Source: Liolophura sinensis (taxonomy: Eukaryota > Mollusca > Polyplacophora > Chitonida > Chitonidae). From it: a stretch of DNA of 64,000 bases. Positions 11,386 through 24,900 of this stretch are shown here, piece by piece. How positions within the stretch are numbered: the first letter of the stretch is position 1; each line of letters starts with the position of its first letter. The stretch is taken from assembly GCF_032854445.1 (NCBI RefSeq), contig NC_088300.1:81150101-81214100 (forward strand). The letters are read 5' to 3'. A model generated the notes under the pieces. It made no database searches. It was given only the letters and a program-made list of their open reading frames with translations, and was not told where the DNA came from. Both the position numbers and the translations under genes were made by a program.

Positions 11386-12950
11386 TCACTTCAATCTTGG
11401 TTTTTTGTTTGAACATATTGGCGTTTCCAAATCTAACTCATCCTCGGAAATGTCACCATTTGTGCTGGAAAAAAATGAGGACCCATTCAGTTGAGTACAG
11501 GGCATCCACTTGGGAAGAGATACAGCTGAGCTACTGGTCTGACTTGAATTGGCAGAGTTATCTCCCCTAAAAAATTGACCACTAGGTGGTGCTGTAGGTG
11601 TACTTTTCTGCACATTTGTTGCGTTCTTCAAAGTCCTTTTGGGGAAACCCCTTCTCAAAAGTTCTGCTGCTCTTTTCATATTTCTAGCAGGGTTGATGTT
11701 TGAATTCTCCTGACTGAAGGTTTTATTTGAACATTGTTGTTCTTGTTGTGGATTGTCCAGCAGATCAGAATCTAAAGAATTGTCTAGCCACAATTCACCA
11801 GAAAACAAACTAGCAGAAATATTAGGAGGGGCATTTGTCCACAACTTTTCCGTGTTTTCCACCTTGTCACCAAAACTGTCCGTCTGCTTGTCCCTTACAC
11901 TTTCCTCGAAGGCAAACTGATGGAGTTTACTGATGGTTTTCTTTGAGACCCCTGACCTACATATAGGCGCACTGTCATTTGGAGGTTTGGATATTGGTGT
12001 TGATGCTGCATGGCCAAGTTCCTTATCAAGGTCACTAAGAAGGTCACCATCAAGTCTAGCTTCCTTTCTCATTGGCATCTTATCAGTATACGCAGATTCC
12101 AAATTTCTGCCCACAACTAATTCATCCTCTGTTTTATCATTTATATCATCCAGAAAATCACAAGTTCCATTCATATTCTGAGAAATACTAAAATTTAAGT
12201 TTGACCTCACAGACTCAAAATGACCATCTTCCTTTCCACTCTGATTCTGTGTTTTTGACATCCTCGCTTTTCCCGAATGTGACACACATGTAGCTTGCAA
12301 AGAGTTAACAGCCCTTTTATCAGCTATCTCTGTACTTGTGTGATTGAGTTTTGATTTTGATTTAGGTTTGAACTTCCACTGGCTGAATGAATGATCATTA
12401 CTGACAGATGCTGCTTGTTCGGTCTCAGTACTCTGTTCTCCAGATTTATCACAAGTATTGTCAGGCCTTTTCAGTCGTCCATTTCTTTTCTGTATCCTGA
12501 CATTCCCTCTCTGGAACAACCTCTGCTCCGTGCTTTCAGTTAGGAGGTCTGTCAATGACGTATCCAAGAGAAAAGACTCGTCTTTTGACTCATTGTTATT
12601 GTTGGTTCTCACATGACTTTCCTTGTCAATATTAACAAGGAGATCCTTCCCAGAATTGTCTCCCCTGATCTGCTCACTTCTGCCCATGATGTTTTGTCTA
12701 GCTGTGGTAACATCTGTATGAGGTTCACTGGAATTGGTCTCCCTTCCTGGCACCTGCTTCTTGTGACTCCCGGATTCCTTCTTAGCCTTGCTGTTCGCGG
12801 ACTGTCCCTCCCTGCTGTTCCCACCCACACTTGGCCCAGGAGATGTTCCACCTGATCCCTGGCTTCCTGACAACTGCTCCTCAGCTGCCAGTCTTCTCAA
12901 CTCTTCCTCCAGTAAATCACCCAGGCTTAATCTGTTCAGGACTATCTCCA
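11386..12950 (-). CDS. MCM9: MCM9 exon 19 (C-terminal tail, stop codon)
   Basis: Acceptor gtcttcag|TGGAGA; one 521-codon exon ending TGA at 11386-11388. The first 25 residues ([20 protein letters not shown]) match the helical end of the MCM9 core; the rest is low-complexity and polar. Two short segments resemble the sparse conserved motifs of vertebrate MCM9 tails: [11 protein letters not shown] (about 831-840) and [11 protein letters not shown] (about 978-988). The protein ends in a basic KKPRLK, a plausible nuclear-localisation signal. The extent and length match MCM9 rather than other MCM proteins. Confidence 0.93.
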
Positions 12951-15900
12951 CTGAAGACATTCAACAAAAAATAACATTGATATGGCATGGCAATGTGAAC
13001 TGCAATGTTATCATGACTGAGTGTAACCTGCAATGTTATCATGACTGAGTGTAACCTGCAATGTTATCATGAGTGAATGTGCAGGTAGGATAATAAGGCA
13101 TGTAGGATAATGAGGCAGGTAGGATAATCAGGCATGTAGGATAATGAGGCAGGTAGGATAATGAAGCAGGTAGGATAACAAGGCCTGTAGGATAATAAAG
13201 CAGGTAGGATAACAAGGCATGAGGATAATGAGGCAGGTAGGATAACAAGGCATGTAAGATAATGAGGCAGGTAGGATAACAAGGTATTAGGATAATGAGG
13301 CATGTAGGATAATGAGGCATGTAGGATAACGAGGCACGTAGGAAAACCAGGCATGTAGGATAATGAGGCAGGTAGGATAACAAGGCATGTGGGATAATGA
13401 CGCATGCAGGATAACATGGCATATAGGATAATGAGGCAGGTAGGATAACAAGGCATGCAGGATAACAAGGCAGGTAAGATAATAAGGAAGGCAAGATAAT
13501 GAGGAAGGTATGATAACAAGGCATGTAGGATAACCAGGCAGGTAAGATAACAAGGAAAGTAAGATAATGAGGCAGGTAGGATAATAAGGCAAGTAGGATA
13601 ACCAGGCAGGTAAGATAACAAGGAAGGTAAGATAATGAGGCAGGTAAGATAATGAGGCAGGTATGATAACAAGGCAAGTAGGAAAATGAGGCAGGTGCAT
13701 GCAGGGTACCAAGGCAGGCCGGATTATGAGGTAGGGAGGACATGGAGGCGATGTGACTGGGTGGTCAGGTCAGTCAGGTATAAATGAATATAGCTGATGA
13801 AAGGCAGACTGTAAACCTCACCCTGCAGTTTGTACTCCTCCTCGGGCTGGTCCGGAAATGAGGTGTGGAGAGCATTGATGCCCCCCATGAGGGCCGCTCC
13901 CTGTAATGAACACACAGCCACATGTGTACACTGTATTTGTAATTAACTGGTGTGGATCAGTTAGTGATGAAGCAGAAGTCCAGTCACATCTAAACAGACA
14001 CAGTTTTAAAGCTTCTGACCTAAATCTTGTAAAGTTACCATTATTCAAACTAGAAAAACCGCCAGCTTAAAACTGGTCCTGTTTGATGATAAAGTATGAA
14101 GAAACAGTGGAGCAGATTGAAAACATCCCATATTACATCATTTCACTTGGGTAAGACTGAGAGCAGATGCAGTTACAATAAGTTTACCTGCATGGAAGAC
14201 TCCATTAGTGTTACAGCCACCACTGCATCAAGCACTGTCACCTTGTCTCGAAACATCAGCCGAGCATGAGCTGAACAACAGAAACAATTCTCACTATTCA
14301 TGTATTTCACCAAAATACATGTTGTAGTGGCCCAATCAACAGTAACCATGGATCAATGTCTACTGCAATAATACTTGTGGTTATTTTACATAGCGCTTAC
14401 TCTCTGAGACTGTGATCGTGTTTGAGTTTGAAGCGAGAAATGTTTTCCTTGAGAGAGGTTTGTAGTTAGTCTGTTTTTATCTTCAAAGAGAGTGAGTTTG
14501 TATTTACCTTGAGAAAGTTAGACATGCCTTTGTGTTTACCTTGAGAAAGTTAGATGTGAGTGTTTACCTTTTATGGAGAGTTTGAAGTGAATTTGTATTC
14601 ACCTTGAGAGGGCTTGAAGTGAGTTAGTGTTTATCTTTGAGAGAGATTGAAGTGAGCTTGTGTTTTCCTTAAGAGAGGTTTGTAGTTTAATAGTATATGT
14701 TTACTTTGAAAGAGATATTGTGAGTTTGTGTTTACCTTGAGAGAGGTTTGTAGTTTAATAGTATATGTTTACTTTGAAAGAGATATTGTGAGTTTGTGTT
14801 TACCTTGAGAGAGGTTTGTAGTTTAATAGTATATGTTTACTTTGAAAGAGATATTGTGAGTTTGTGTTTACCTTGAGAGAGGTTTGTTGTCAGTCTATGT
14901 TTACTCTAATTTATTTGTTCTTTATTTGATTGGTGTTTAACACCGTACTTAAGAATTTTTCACTTATATAACGGCAGCCAGAATAACGGTGGGAGGAAAA
15001 CAGGCAGATCCCAGGGAAAACCTGCAACCATGCACAGGTTGATGGCAGACCTTCAAGTAAGCCGCCCCACCCGAGCTGTTATACTGATACGGGTCAACCA
15101 GTTGTGCACTATCCCCTTCATGCTTACCTTGCGAGAGATTTAGTGACTTTATGTTTAGCTTTAGAAAGTCAGAAGTCAGTTCGGCTTTACCTTAGGAAAG
15201 TCTGAAGTGAGTTTGTGTTTACTTCAAAGAAGCTTGTAGTGACTGAGTTTCAGTTACCTTGAGAGAGTCTGATCATACTTTCTAGCAGCCTAACTGTTGT
15301 CCTTGCTGCATTACGGTGGTCCGCTCCTCTCTGGGCGCGGTAATACTCCTGTAGCACTCTACAACAACAACAAGAAAATCACCATCATCATAAAACACCT
15401 CTACACAAATACATACTCACATAACAGCTCTGCATGAAGACATCCTCACAGAACAGATCCTCACCTTTATTTATTTATATATTTAATTGGTGTTTTACAT
15501 CATACTTAACATTTCACTTACATGACAGAGACCAGCATTATGGTTGAAGGAAACAGCGCAGAGTCTGGGGGACCACACGACCATCCATGGTGGGCTGCTA
15601 GCCGACCCATCCTCGCATACAGTTCTGCATAAATACACCCTCATATAACACCTCTGCACAAACACCTCCCCCCCCCCAACAGAACAGCTCTGCACAAACA
15701 CACCCCCACAGAACAGCTCTGTACAAATACAACCCCACAGAACAACTCTGCACAAATAAACCCTCACATAATGGTTCTACACAAATACACCCTCACAGAA
15801 CAGCTCTATGCAAATACACCCCCACATAACAGCTATGCACAAACACACCCCCACAGAACAGCTCTGCACAAACACACCCCCACAGAACAGCTCTGCACAA

Positions 15901-18900
15901 ACACACCCTCACAGACCAGCTCTGCACAAATACACCCCCACAGAACAGCTCTATGCAAATACACCCTCACATAACGGCTCTGCACAAATACACCTCCACA
16001 GAACAGCTTTACACAAATAACAGCTCTGCACAAACACACCCTCACATAACAGCTCTGCACAAATAAACCCTTACATAATGGTTCTACACAAATACACTCT
16101 CACATAGCAGTTTTGCATAAACAAACCCTCACCTAACAGTTCTACACAAATACATCACATAACAGCTCTGCACAAATACACCCCCACAGAACAGTTCTAC
16201 ACAAATACATCATTGCACAACAGCTCTGCACAAACACACCCTCACGTTACAGCTCTGCACAAATACTCCCTCACAGAACAGCTCTGCACAAATACATTCT
16301 CACATAACAGTTCTACACAAATACATCACATAACAGCTCTACTCAAATACACCCTCACATAACAGTTCTACACAAATACACCCTCACATACCACCTCGAC
16401 ACAATGCACCCTACATAACAGCTCTACACAAATACACTCTCACATAACAGCTCTACACAAATACACTCTCGCAGAACAGTTCTACACAAACATCCTCACA
16501 TAACAGTTCTACACAAATATATCCTCACATAACAGCTCTGCACAAATATACCCTCACATAACAGCTCTGCACAAATGCATGACTGTCACATAACCTATAG
16601 ATTATCATGTAACAAACTACAGGTAGCTACCTGCCGGCCCCATCTGTCAGCTTAGGGGAGATACTTTTGATGTAGGACAGGTACACCTGCATTTTTTCCA
16701 TGCTCCACAGACTCTTCACATCCATGTCACCTGAGTAGGACACAGGCAAATATGAGATAATATAATGTGATAGAGGAAGTTCAGACATGTAATCTTGTTA
16801 GTCAGAGCACACATATACAGTACTAGTAGAAGGGAACCTGGCTAATCAGAGCACACACATACAGTACTAGTAGAAGGGAACCTGGTTAGTCAGCACACAC
16901 ACATACAGTACTAGTAGAAGGGAACATGGCTAGTCAGGGCACACATATACAGTACTAGTAGAAGGCAGCCTGGCTAGTCGGAGCACATACACACAGTACT
17001 AGTAGAAAGGAACTTGGCTAGTCAGGGCAAACACATACAGCATTAGTAGAAGGGAACCTGGCTAGTCAGGGCCTCCACATAAAGTACTAGTAGAAGGGAA
17101 CCTGGCTAATCAGAGCACACACACATACAGTACTAGTAGAAGGGAACCTGGCTGGTCAGAGCCCACACTTACAGTACTAGTAGATGGGAACCTGTTTAGT
17201 CAGGGCCCCCACATAAAGTACTAGTAGAAGGGAACCTGGCTAGTCAGAGCACACACATACAGTACTAGTAGAAGGAACCTGGCTAGTCAGAGCACACACA
17301 TACAATACTAGTAGAAGGGAACCTGGCTAATCAGAGCACACACACATACAGCACTAGTAAAAGGGAACCTGGCTAGTCAGAGCCCACACATGCAGTACTA
17401 GTAGATGGGAACCTGGCTAGTCAGGGCCCCCACATAAAGTACTAGTAGAAGGGAACCTGGCTAGTCAGAGCACACACATACAGTACTAGTAGAAGGGAAC
17501 CTGGCTAGTCAGGGCCCACACTTACAGTACTAGTAGAAGGGAACCTGGTTAGTCAGAGCACACACACAGTACTAGTAGAAGGGAACCTGGCTAGTCAGAG
17601 CACACACATACAGTGCTAGCAGGAGGGAACCTGGCTAGTCAGAGCAAACACACACACAATACTAGTAGAAGGGAACCTGGCTCGTCAGAGCACACACACA
17701 CACAATACTAGTAGAAGGGAACCTGGCTAGTCAGAGCACACACAATACTAGTAGAAGGGAACCTGGCTAGTCAGAGCAAACACATACAGTACTAGTAGAA
17801 GGGAACCTGGCTAATCAGAGCACACACATACAGTACTAGTAGAAGGGAACCTGGCTAGTCAGAACCCACACATACAGTACTAGTAGATGGGAACCTGGCT
17901 AGTCAGAGCACACACACAGTACTAGTAGAAGGGAACCTGGATAGTCAGGGCCCACACTTACAGTACTAGTAGAAGGGAACCTGGCTAATCAGAGAGCACA
18001 CACACAGTACTAGTAGAAGGGAACCTGGTTAGTCAGGGCCCACAGAGTACTAGTAGAAGGAAACCTGGCTAGTCAGAGCACACACACAGTACTAGTAGAA
18101 CGGAGCCTGGCTAGTCAGAGCACACACATACAGTACTAGTAGAAGGGAACCTGGTTAGTCAGGGTCCACAGAGTACTAGTAGAAGGGAACCTGGCTAGTC
18201 AGAGCACACACATACAGTACTAGTAGAAGGGAACCTGGCTAATCAGAGCACATACATACAGTGCTAGCAGAAGGGAACCTGGCTAGTCAGAGCACACACA
18301 TACAATACTAGTAGAAGGGAACCTGGCTAGTCAGAGCAAACACACACACAACACTAGTAGAAGGGAACCTGGCTCGTCAGAGCACACACACATACAGTAC
18401 TAGTAGAAGGGAACCTGCCTAGTCAGAGCACACACACATACAGTACTAGTAGATGGGAACCTGGCTCATCAGGGCACACACATACAGTACTAGTAGAAGG
18501 GAACCTGGCTAGTCAGAGCACACACATACAATACTAGTAGAAGGGAACCTGGCTAGTCAGAGCAAACACACACACAATACTAGTAGAAGGGAACCTGGCT
18601 AGTCAGAGCACACACACACACTACTAGTAGAAGGGAACCTGGCTAGTCAGAGCACACCCACATACAGTACTAGTAGAGGGGAACCTGGCTCGTCAGGGCA
18701 AACACACACACAATACTAGAAGCAGGGAACCTGGCTAGTCAGAACCCACACATGCAGTACTAGTAGATGGGAACCTGGCTCGTCAGGGCACACACATACA
18801 GTACTAGTAGAAGGGAACCTGGCTAGTCAGAGCACACACATACAGTACTAGTAGAAGGGAACCTGGCTAGTCAGAGCAAACACACACGCAATACTAGTAG

Positions 18901-21900
18901 AAGGGAACCTGGCTAGTCAGAGCACACACACACACTACTAGTAGAAGGGAACCTGGCTAGTCAGAGCACACCCACATACAGTACTAGTAGAAGGGAACCT
19001 TGCTCGTCAGGGCACACATACATACAGTACTAGTAGAAGGGAACCTGGCTGGTCAGAGTACACCCACATACAGTACTTATAGAAGGAAACCTGGCTCGTC
19101 AGGGCACACATATACAGTACTAGTAGAAGGGAACCTGGCTAGTCAGAGCACACACATACAATACTAGTAGAAGGGAACCTGGCTAGTCAGAGCAAACACA
19201 CACACAATACTAGTAGAAGGGAACCTGGCTAGTCAGAGCACACACACACACTACTAGTAGAAGGGAACCTGGCTAGTCAGAGCACACCCACATACAGTAC
19301 TAGTAGAGGGGAACCTGGCTCGTCAGGGCAAACACACACACAATACTAGAAGCAGGGAACCTGGCTAGTCAGAACCCACACATGCAGTACTAGTAGATGG
19401 GAACCTGGCTCGTCAGGGCACACACATACAGTACTAGTAGAAGGGAACCTGGCTAGTCAGAGCACACACATACAGTACTAGTAGAAGGGAACCTGGCTAG
19501 TCAGAGCAAACACACACGCAATACTAGTAGAAGGGAACCTGGCTAGTCAGAGCACACACACACACTACTAGTAGAAGGGAACCTGGCTAGTCAGAGCACA
19601 CCCACATACAGTACTAGTAGAAGGGAACCTTGCTCGTCAGGGCACACATACATACAGTATTAGTAGAAGGGAACCTGGCTGGTCAGAGTACACCCACATA
19701 CAGTACTTATAGAAGGAAACCTGGCTCGTCAGGGCACACATATACAGTACTAGTAGAAGGGAACCTGGCTAGTCAGAGCACACACATACAATACTAGTAG
19801 AAGGGAACCTGGCTAGTCAGAGCAAACACACACCCAATACTAGTAGAAGGGAACCTGGCTAGTCAGAGCAAACACACACACACTACTAGTAGAAGAGAAC
19901 CTGGCTAGTCAGAGCACACACACATACAGTACTAGTAGAAGGGAACCTGGCTAGTCAGAGCAAACACACACCCAATACTAGTAGAAGGGAACCTGGCTAG
20001 TCAGAGCACACACACACAATACTAGTAGAAGGGAACCTGGCTAGTCAGAGCACACACACACACACACTACTAGTAGAAGAGAACCTGGCTAGTCAGAGCA
20101 CACACACATACAGTACTAGTAGCAGGGAACCTGGCTAGTCAGGGCATACACATACAGTACTAGCAGAAGGGAACCTGGTTAGTCAGAGCACACACACATA
20201 CAGTACTAGTAGAAGGGAACCTGGCTAGTCAGAGCAAACACACACACATACAGTACTAGTAGAAGGGAACCTGGCTAGCCAGAGCAAACACACACAATAC
20301 TAGTAGAAGAGAACCTGGCTAGTCAGAGCACACACACACACAGTACTAGTAGAAAGGAACCTGGTTAGTCAGAGCATACACACATACAGTACTAGTAGCA
20401 GGGAACCTGGCTAGTCAGAGCATACACATACAGTACTAATACAAGGTTCGGTCGGGGGAACTGACCATCTTGATTGAAAAGAGAGAAAAAATGTAAATAT
20501 GTTTGTTGTGTAAATATACCAATATTATTACACTTCATAACCATCTTTGTGTAGTTACCTGATGGCTTTTTGTCCTCCAAAATGTAGTTAGAAACAACCC
20601 TGTCCCACTCCTCATTCTGCGAGTCCAGCAATACTAGTACCAGATCAAATCTGCTCAATAGGGGACTGGCCAGGGCAATGTTCACGCTGATTGACTGCAA
20701 ACACAGACATTAACATCACTGAATGAGTTACGGCCACGGCGATGTTCACACTGACAGACTGCAAACACAGACATTTACATCACTGACTGAGTTACGGCCA
20801 CAGCGATGTTCACACTGATTGACTGCAAACACAGACATTTACATCACTGAATGAGTTACGGCCACAGCGATGTTCACACTGACAGACTGCAAACACAGAC
20901 ATTTACATCACTGAATGAGTTACGACCACGGCGATGTTCACACTGACAGACTGCAAACACAGACATTTACATCACTGAATGAGTTACGGCCACAGCGATG
21001 TTCACACTGACAGACTGCAAACACAGACATTTACATCACTGACTGAGTTACGGCCACAGCGATGTTCATGCTAACAGACTGCAAACACAAACATTTACAT
21101 CACTGAATGAGTTACGGCCACGGCGATGTTCACACTGACAGACTGCAAACACAGACATTTACATCACTGAATGAGTTATGGCCACAGCGATGTTCACACT
21201 GACAGACTGCAAACACAGATATTTACATCACTGACTGAGTTACGTCCACAGCGATGTTCATGCTAACAGACTGCAAACACAAACATTTACATCACTGACT
21301 GAGTTACTGCCACAGTGATGTTCACACTAACATACTGCAAACACAGATATTTACATCAATGACTGAGTTACGGCCACAGCGATGTTCATGCTAACAGACT
21401 GCAAACACAAACATTTACATCACTGAATGAGTTACGGCCACGGCGATGTTCACACTGACAGACTGCAAACACAGACATTTACATCACTGACTGAGTTACG
21501 GCCACAGCGATGTTCATGCTAACAGACTGCAAACACAAACATTTACATCACTGACTACTGCCACGGCGATGTTCACACTAACAGACTGCAAACACAGATA
21601 TTTACATCACAAACTGAGTTACGGCCACTGCGATGTTCATGCCAACAGACTGCAAACACAGACATTTACATCACTGAATGAGTTACGGCCACAGCGATGT
21701 TCACACTGACAGACTGCAAACACAAACATTTACATCACTGAATGAGTTACGGCCACGGCGATGTTCACACTGACAGACTGCAAACACAAACATTTACATC
21801 ACTGAATGAGTTACGGCCACAGCAATGTTCACACTGACAGACTGCAAACACAAACATTTACATCACTGAATGAGTTACGGCCACGGCGATGTTCACACTG

Positions 21901-24900
21901 ACAGACTGCAAACACAGACATTTACATCACTGACTGAGTTACGGCCACAGCGATGTTCATGCTAACAGACTGCAAACACAAACATTTACATCACTGACTG
22001 AGTTACTGCCACGGTGATGTTCACACTAACAGACTGTAAACACAGATATTTACATTACAAACTGAGTTACGGCCACAGCGATGTTCATGCCAACAGACTG
22101 CAAACACAGATATTTACATCACCGACTGAGTTACTGCCACAGCAATGTTCATGCTAACAGACTGCAAACACAAACATTTACATCACTGAATGAGTTACGA
22201 CCACGGCGATGTTCACACTGACAGACTGCAAACACAAATATTTACATCACTGACTGAGTTACTGCCACAGTGATGTTCACACTGACAGACTGCAAACACA
22301 AACATTTACATCACTGACTGAGTTACGGCCACAGCAATGTTCACACTAACAGACTGCAAACACAGATATTTACATCACTGACTGAGTTACGGCCACAGCG
22401 ATGTTCATGCTAACAGACTGCAAACACAGACATTTACATCACTGACTGAGTTACGGTCACAGCGATGTTCATACTAACAGACTGCAAACACAGATATTTA
22501 CATCACTGACTGAGTTACGGCCACAGCGATGTTCATACTAACAGACTGCAAACACAGACATTTACATCAATGACTGAGTTACGGCCACAGCGATGTTCAT
22601 GCTAACAGACTGCAAACAAGATATTTACATCACTGACTGAGTTACGGCCACAGCAATGTTCATGCTAACAGACTGCAAACACAGATATTTACATCACTGA
22701 CTGAGTTACGGCCACAGCGATGTTCATGCTAACAGACTGCAAACACAGATATTTACATCACTGACTGAGTTACGGCCACAGCGATGTTCATGCTAACAGA
22801 CTGCAAACACATATATTTACATCACTGACTGAGTTACGGCCACAGCGATGTTCATGCTAACAGACTGCAAACACAGATATTTACATCACTGACTGAGTTA
22901 CGGTCACAGCGATGTTCATGCTAACAGACTGCAAACACAAATATTTACATCACTGAATGAGTTACAGCCACAGCGATGTTCATGCTAACAGACTGTAAAC
23001 ACAGATATTTACATCACTGACTGAGTTACGGCCACAGCGATGTTCATGTTAACAGACTGCAAACACAAATATTTACATCACTGACTGAGTTATGGCCACG
23101 GTGATGTTCACACTAACAGACTGTAAACACAGATATTTACATCACTGACTGAGTTACGGCCACAGCAATGTTCATGCTAACAGACTGCAAACACAGACAT
23201 TTACATCACTGACTGAGTTACGGCCACAGCGATGTTCATGCTAACAGACTGCAAACACAGATATTTACATCACTGACTGAGTTACGGCCACAGCGATGTT
23301 CATGCTAACAGACTGCAAACACAGATATTTACATCACTGACTGAGTTAAGGCCACAGCGATGTTCATGCTAACAGACTGTAAACACAGACATTTACATCA
23401 CTGACTGAGTTACGGCCGCAACGATGTTCATGCTAACAGACTGCAAACACAGACATTTACATCACTGTCTATTATTTAATGCCGTAATAGTCACTCCATC
23501 CTTGGTATTCTGCTAAGCTCTGTTTAGGTACTCCAGCAGATACCATGGTTGCCTAGTTGTCTGTTTGGTTATGATGTACCCACATCTTTAGCATTACTTT
23601 GGCTACATCACAATACTGTGTCTTTGTGGCAGGTTCATCCCTGCACCATGAAACTCAGTGCTGCCTTACCGAAAAAGCATGCCAATGGGCTGGTTCATCC
23701 TAGCACCATCAAACTCAAAGTGCTGCCTTACCAAAATAACATGTCAACAACACTGCACACCTCTTCAAGTCACAAAGATACATGTGACTTGATGAGATAT
23801 TGACCCTGGACCAAACAATAATTGGTTAATCCCCTATTTTTTGGCCAACCTGTTTTTCAAACTTCATCAGAGAGGTTCAAGCTCTTGCACAAGATGGAAA
23901 GAATGCTGACAATTATTATGAATGTGAAATATATCCAACACATCTTTCCAGGAACTTCACTGATGTGGAGGCCTCTGTGGCTCATTTGGTTGGTGCGCTA
24001 GTGCAGCCTAATGACCCAGGAGTCTCTCACCAATGCGGACGCTGTGAGTTCAAGTCCAGCTCATGCTGGCTTCCTCTCCGACCGTACGTGGGAGGGTCTG
24101 CCAGCTACCTACGGATGGTCGTGGGTCTCCCCCCTGGCTCTGCCTCGTTTTCTCCCACCATAATGCTGGCCGCCAGAGTATAAGTGAAATATTCTTGAGT
24201 ACATGTACGGCGTAAAACACCAATCAAATAAATAAATTAATAAATAACGGGCACTGATGAAAACGGAAAGATGATAAAGGGCTGTGGTCAGAACGGAATT
24301 TATTTATTTATTTGATTGGTGTTTTACGCCGTGCCGGTCAGAACGGAAAGGTGATAAAGGGCTGTGGTCAGAACGGAAAGATAATGAACGATTGGGAACT
24401 ACAATATATCTTCCTGTTGATGAAATATGCCTGCATGCAGTGGTTTATTTAAATGTTTTTTTGATTGGTTTTTATCGCTCCTCTGACCTCCTGACTTAAA
24501 GCTGTAGTCAGAGACAGGGCTGCATTGGAAGACGCGATCGCTCTGGCCACGGACCTGGCAGTTTTAGCGATCCAGAGCTTTAATAGTTGTCTCAGAGAAG
24601 CAAATGTAGAAAGTTACATTAGGAGGCCCTACCAAATAAATCACTGATGTGACACCATACATGTGCCTATAAGCAGTCCAGGTGATCAGAGTAATAGGAC
24701 ATATGGAGAAAATGCAGACAGGCTGATGGGAAGCTGTCAGACAGGCTGATGGGAAGCTGTCAGACAGGCTGATGGGAAGCTGCCAGACAGGCTGATGGGA
24801 AGCTGTCTGACAGGCTGATGGGAAGCTGTCAGACAGGCTGATGGGAAGCTGTCAGACAGGCTGATGGGAAGCTGTCTGACAGGCTGATGGGAAGCTGTCA

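Noticed and set aside
20695-23470. Tandemly duplicated genuine MCM9 exon 14 copies
   Set aside because: Units carry the acceptor and only about 27 nt of exon; no donor follows and the coding part is drifting, so they are not exons.
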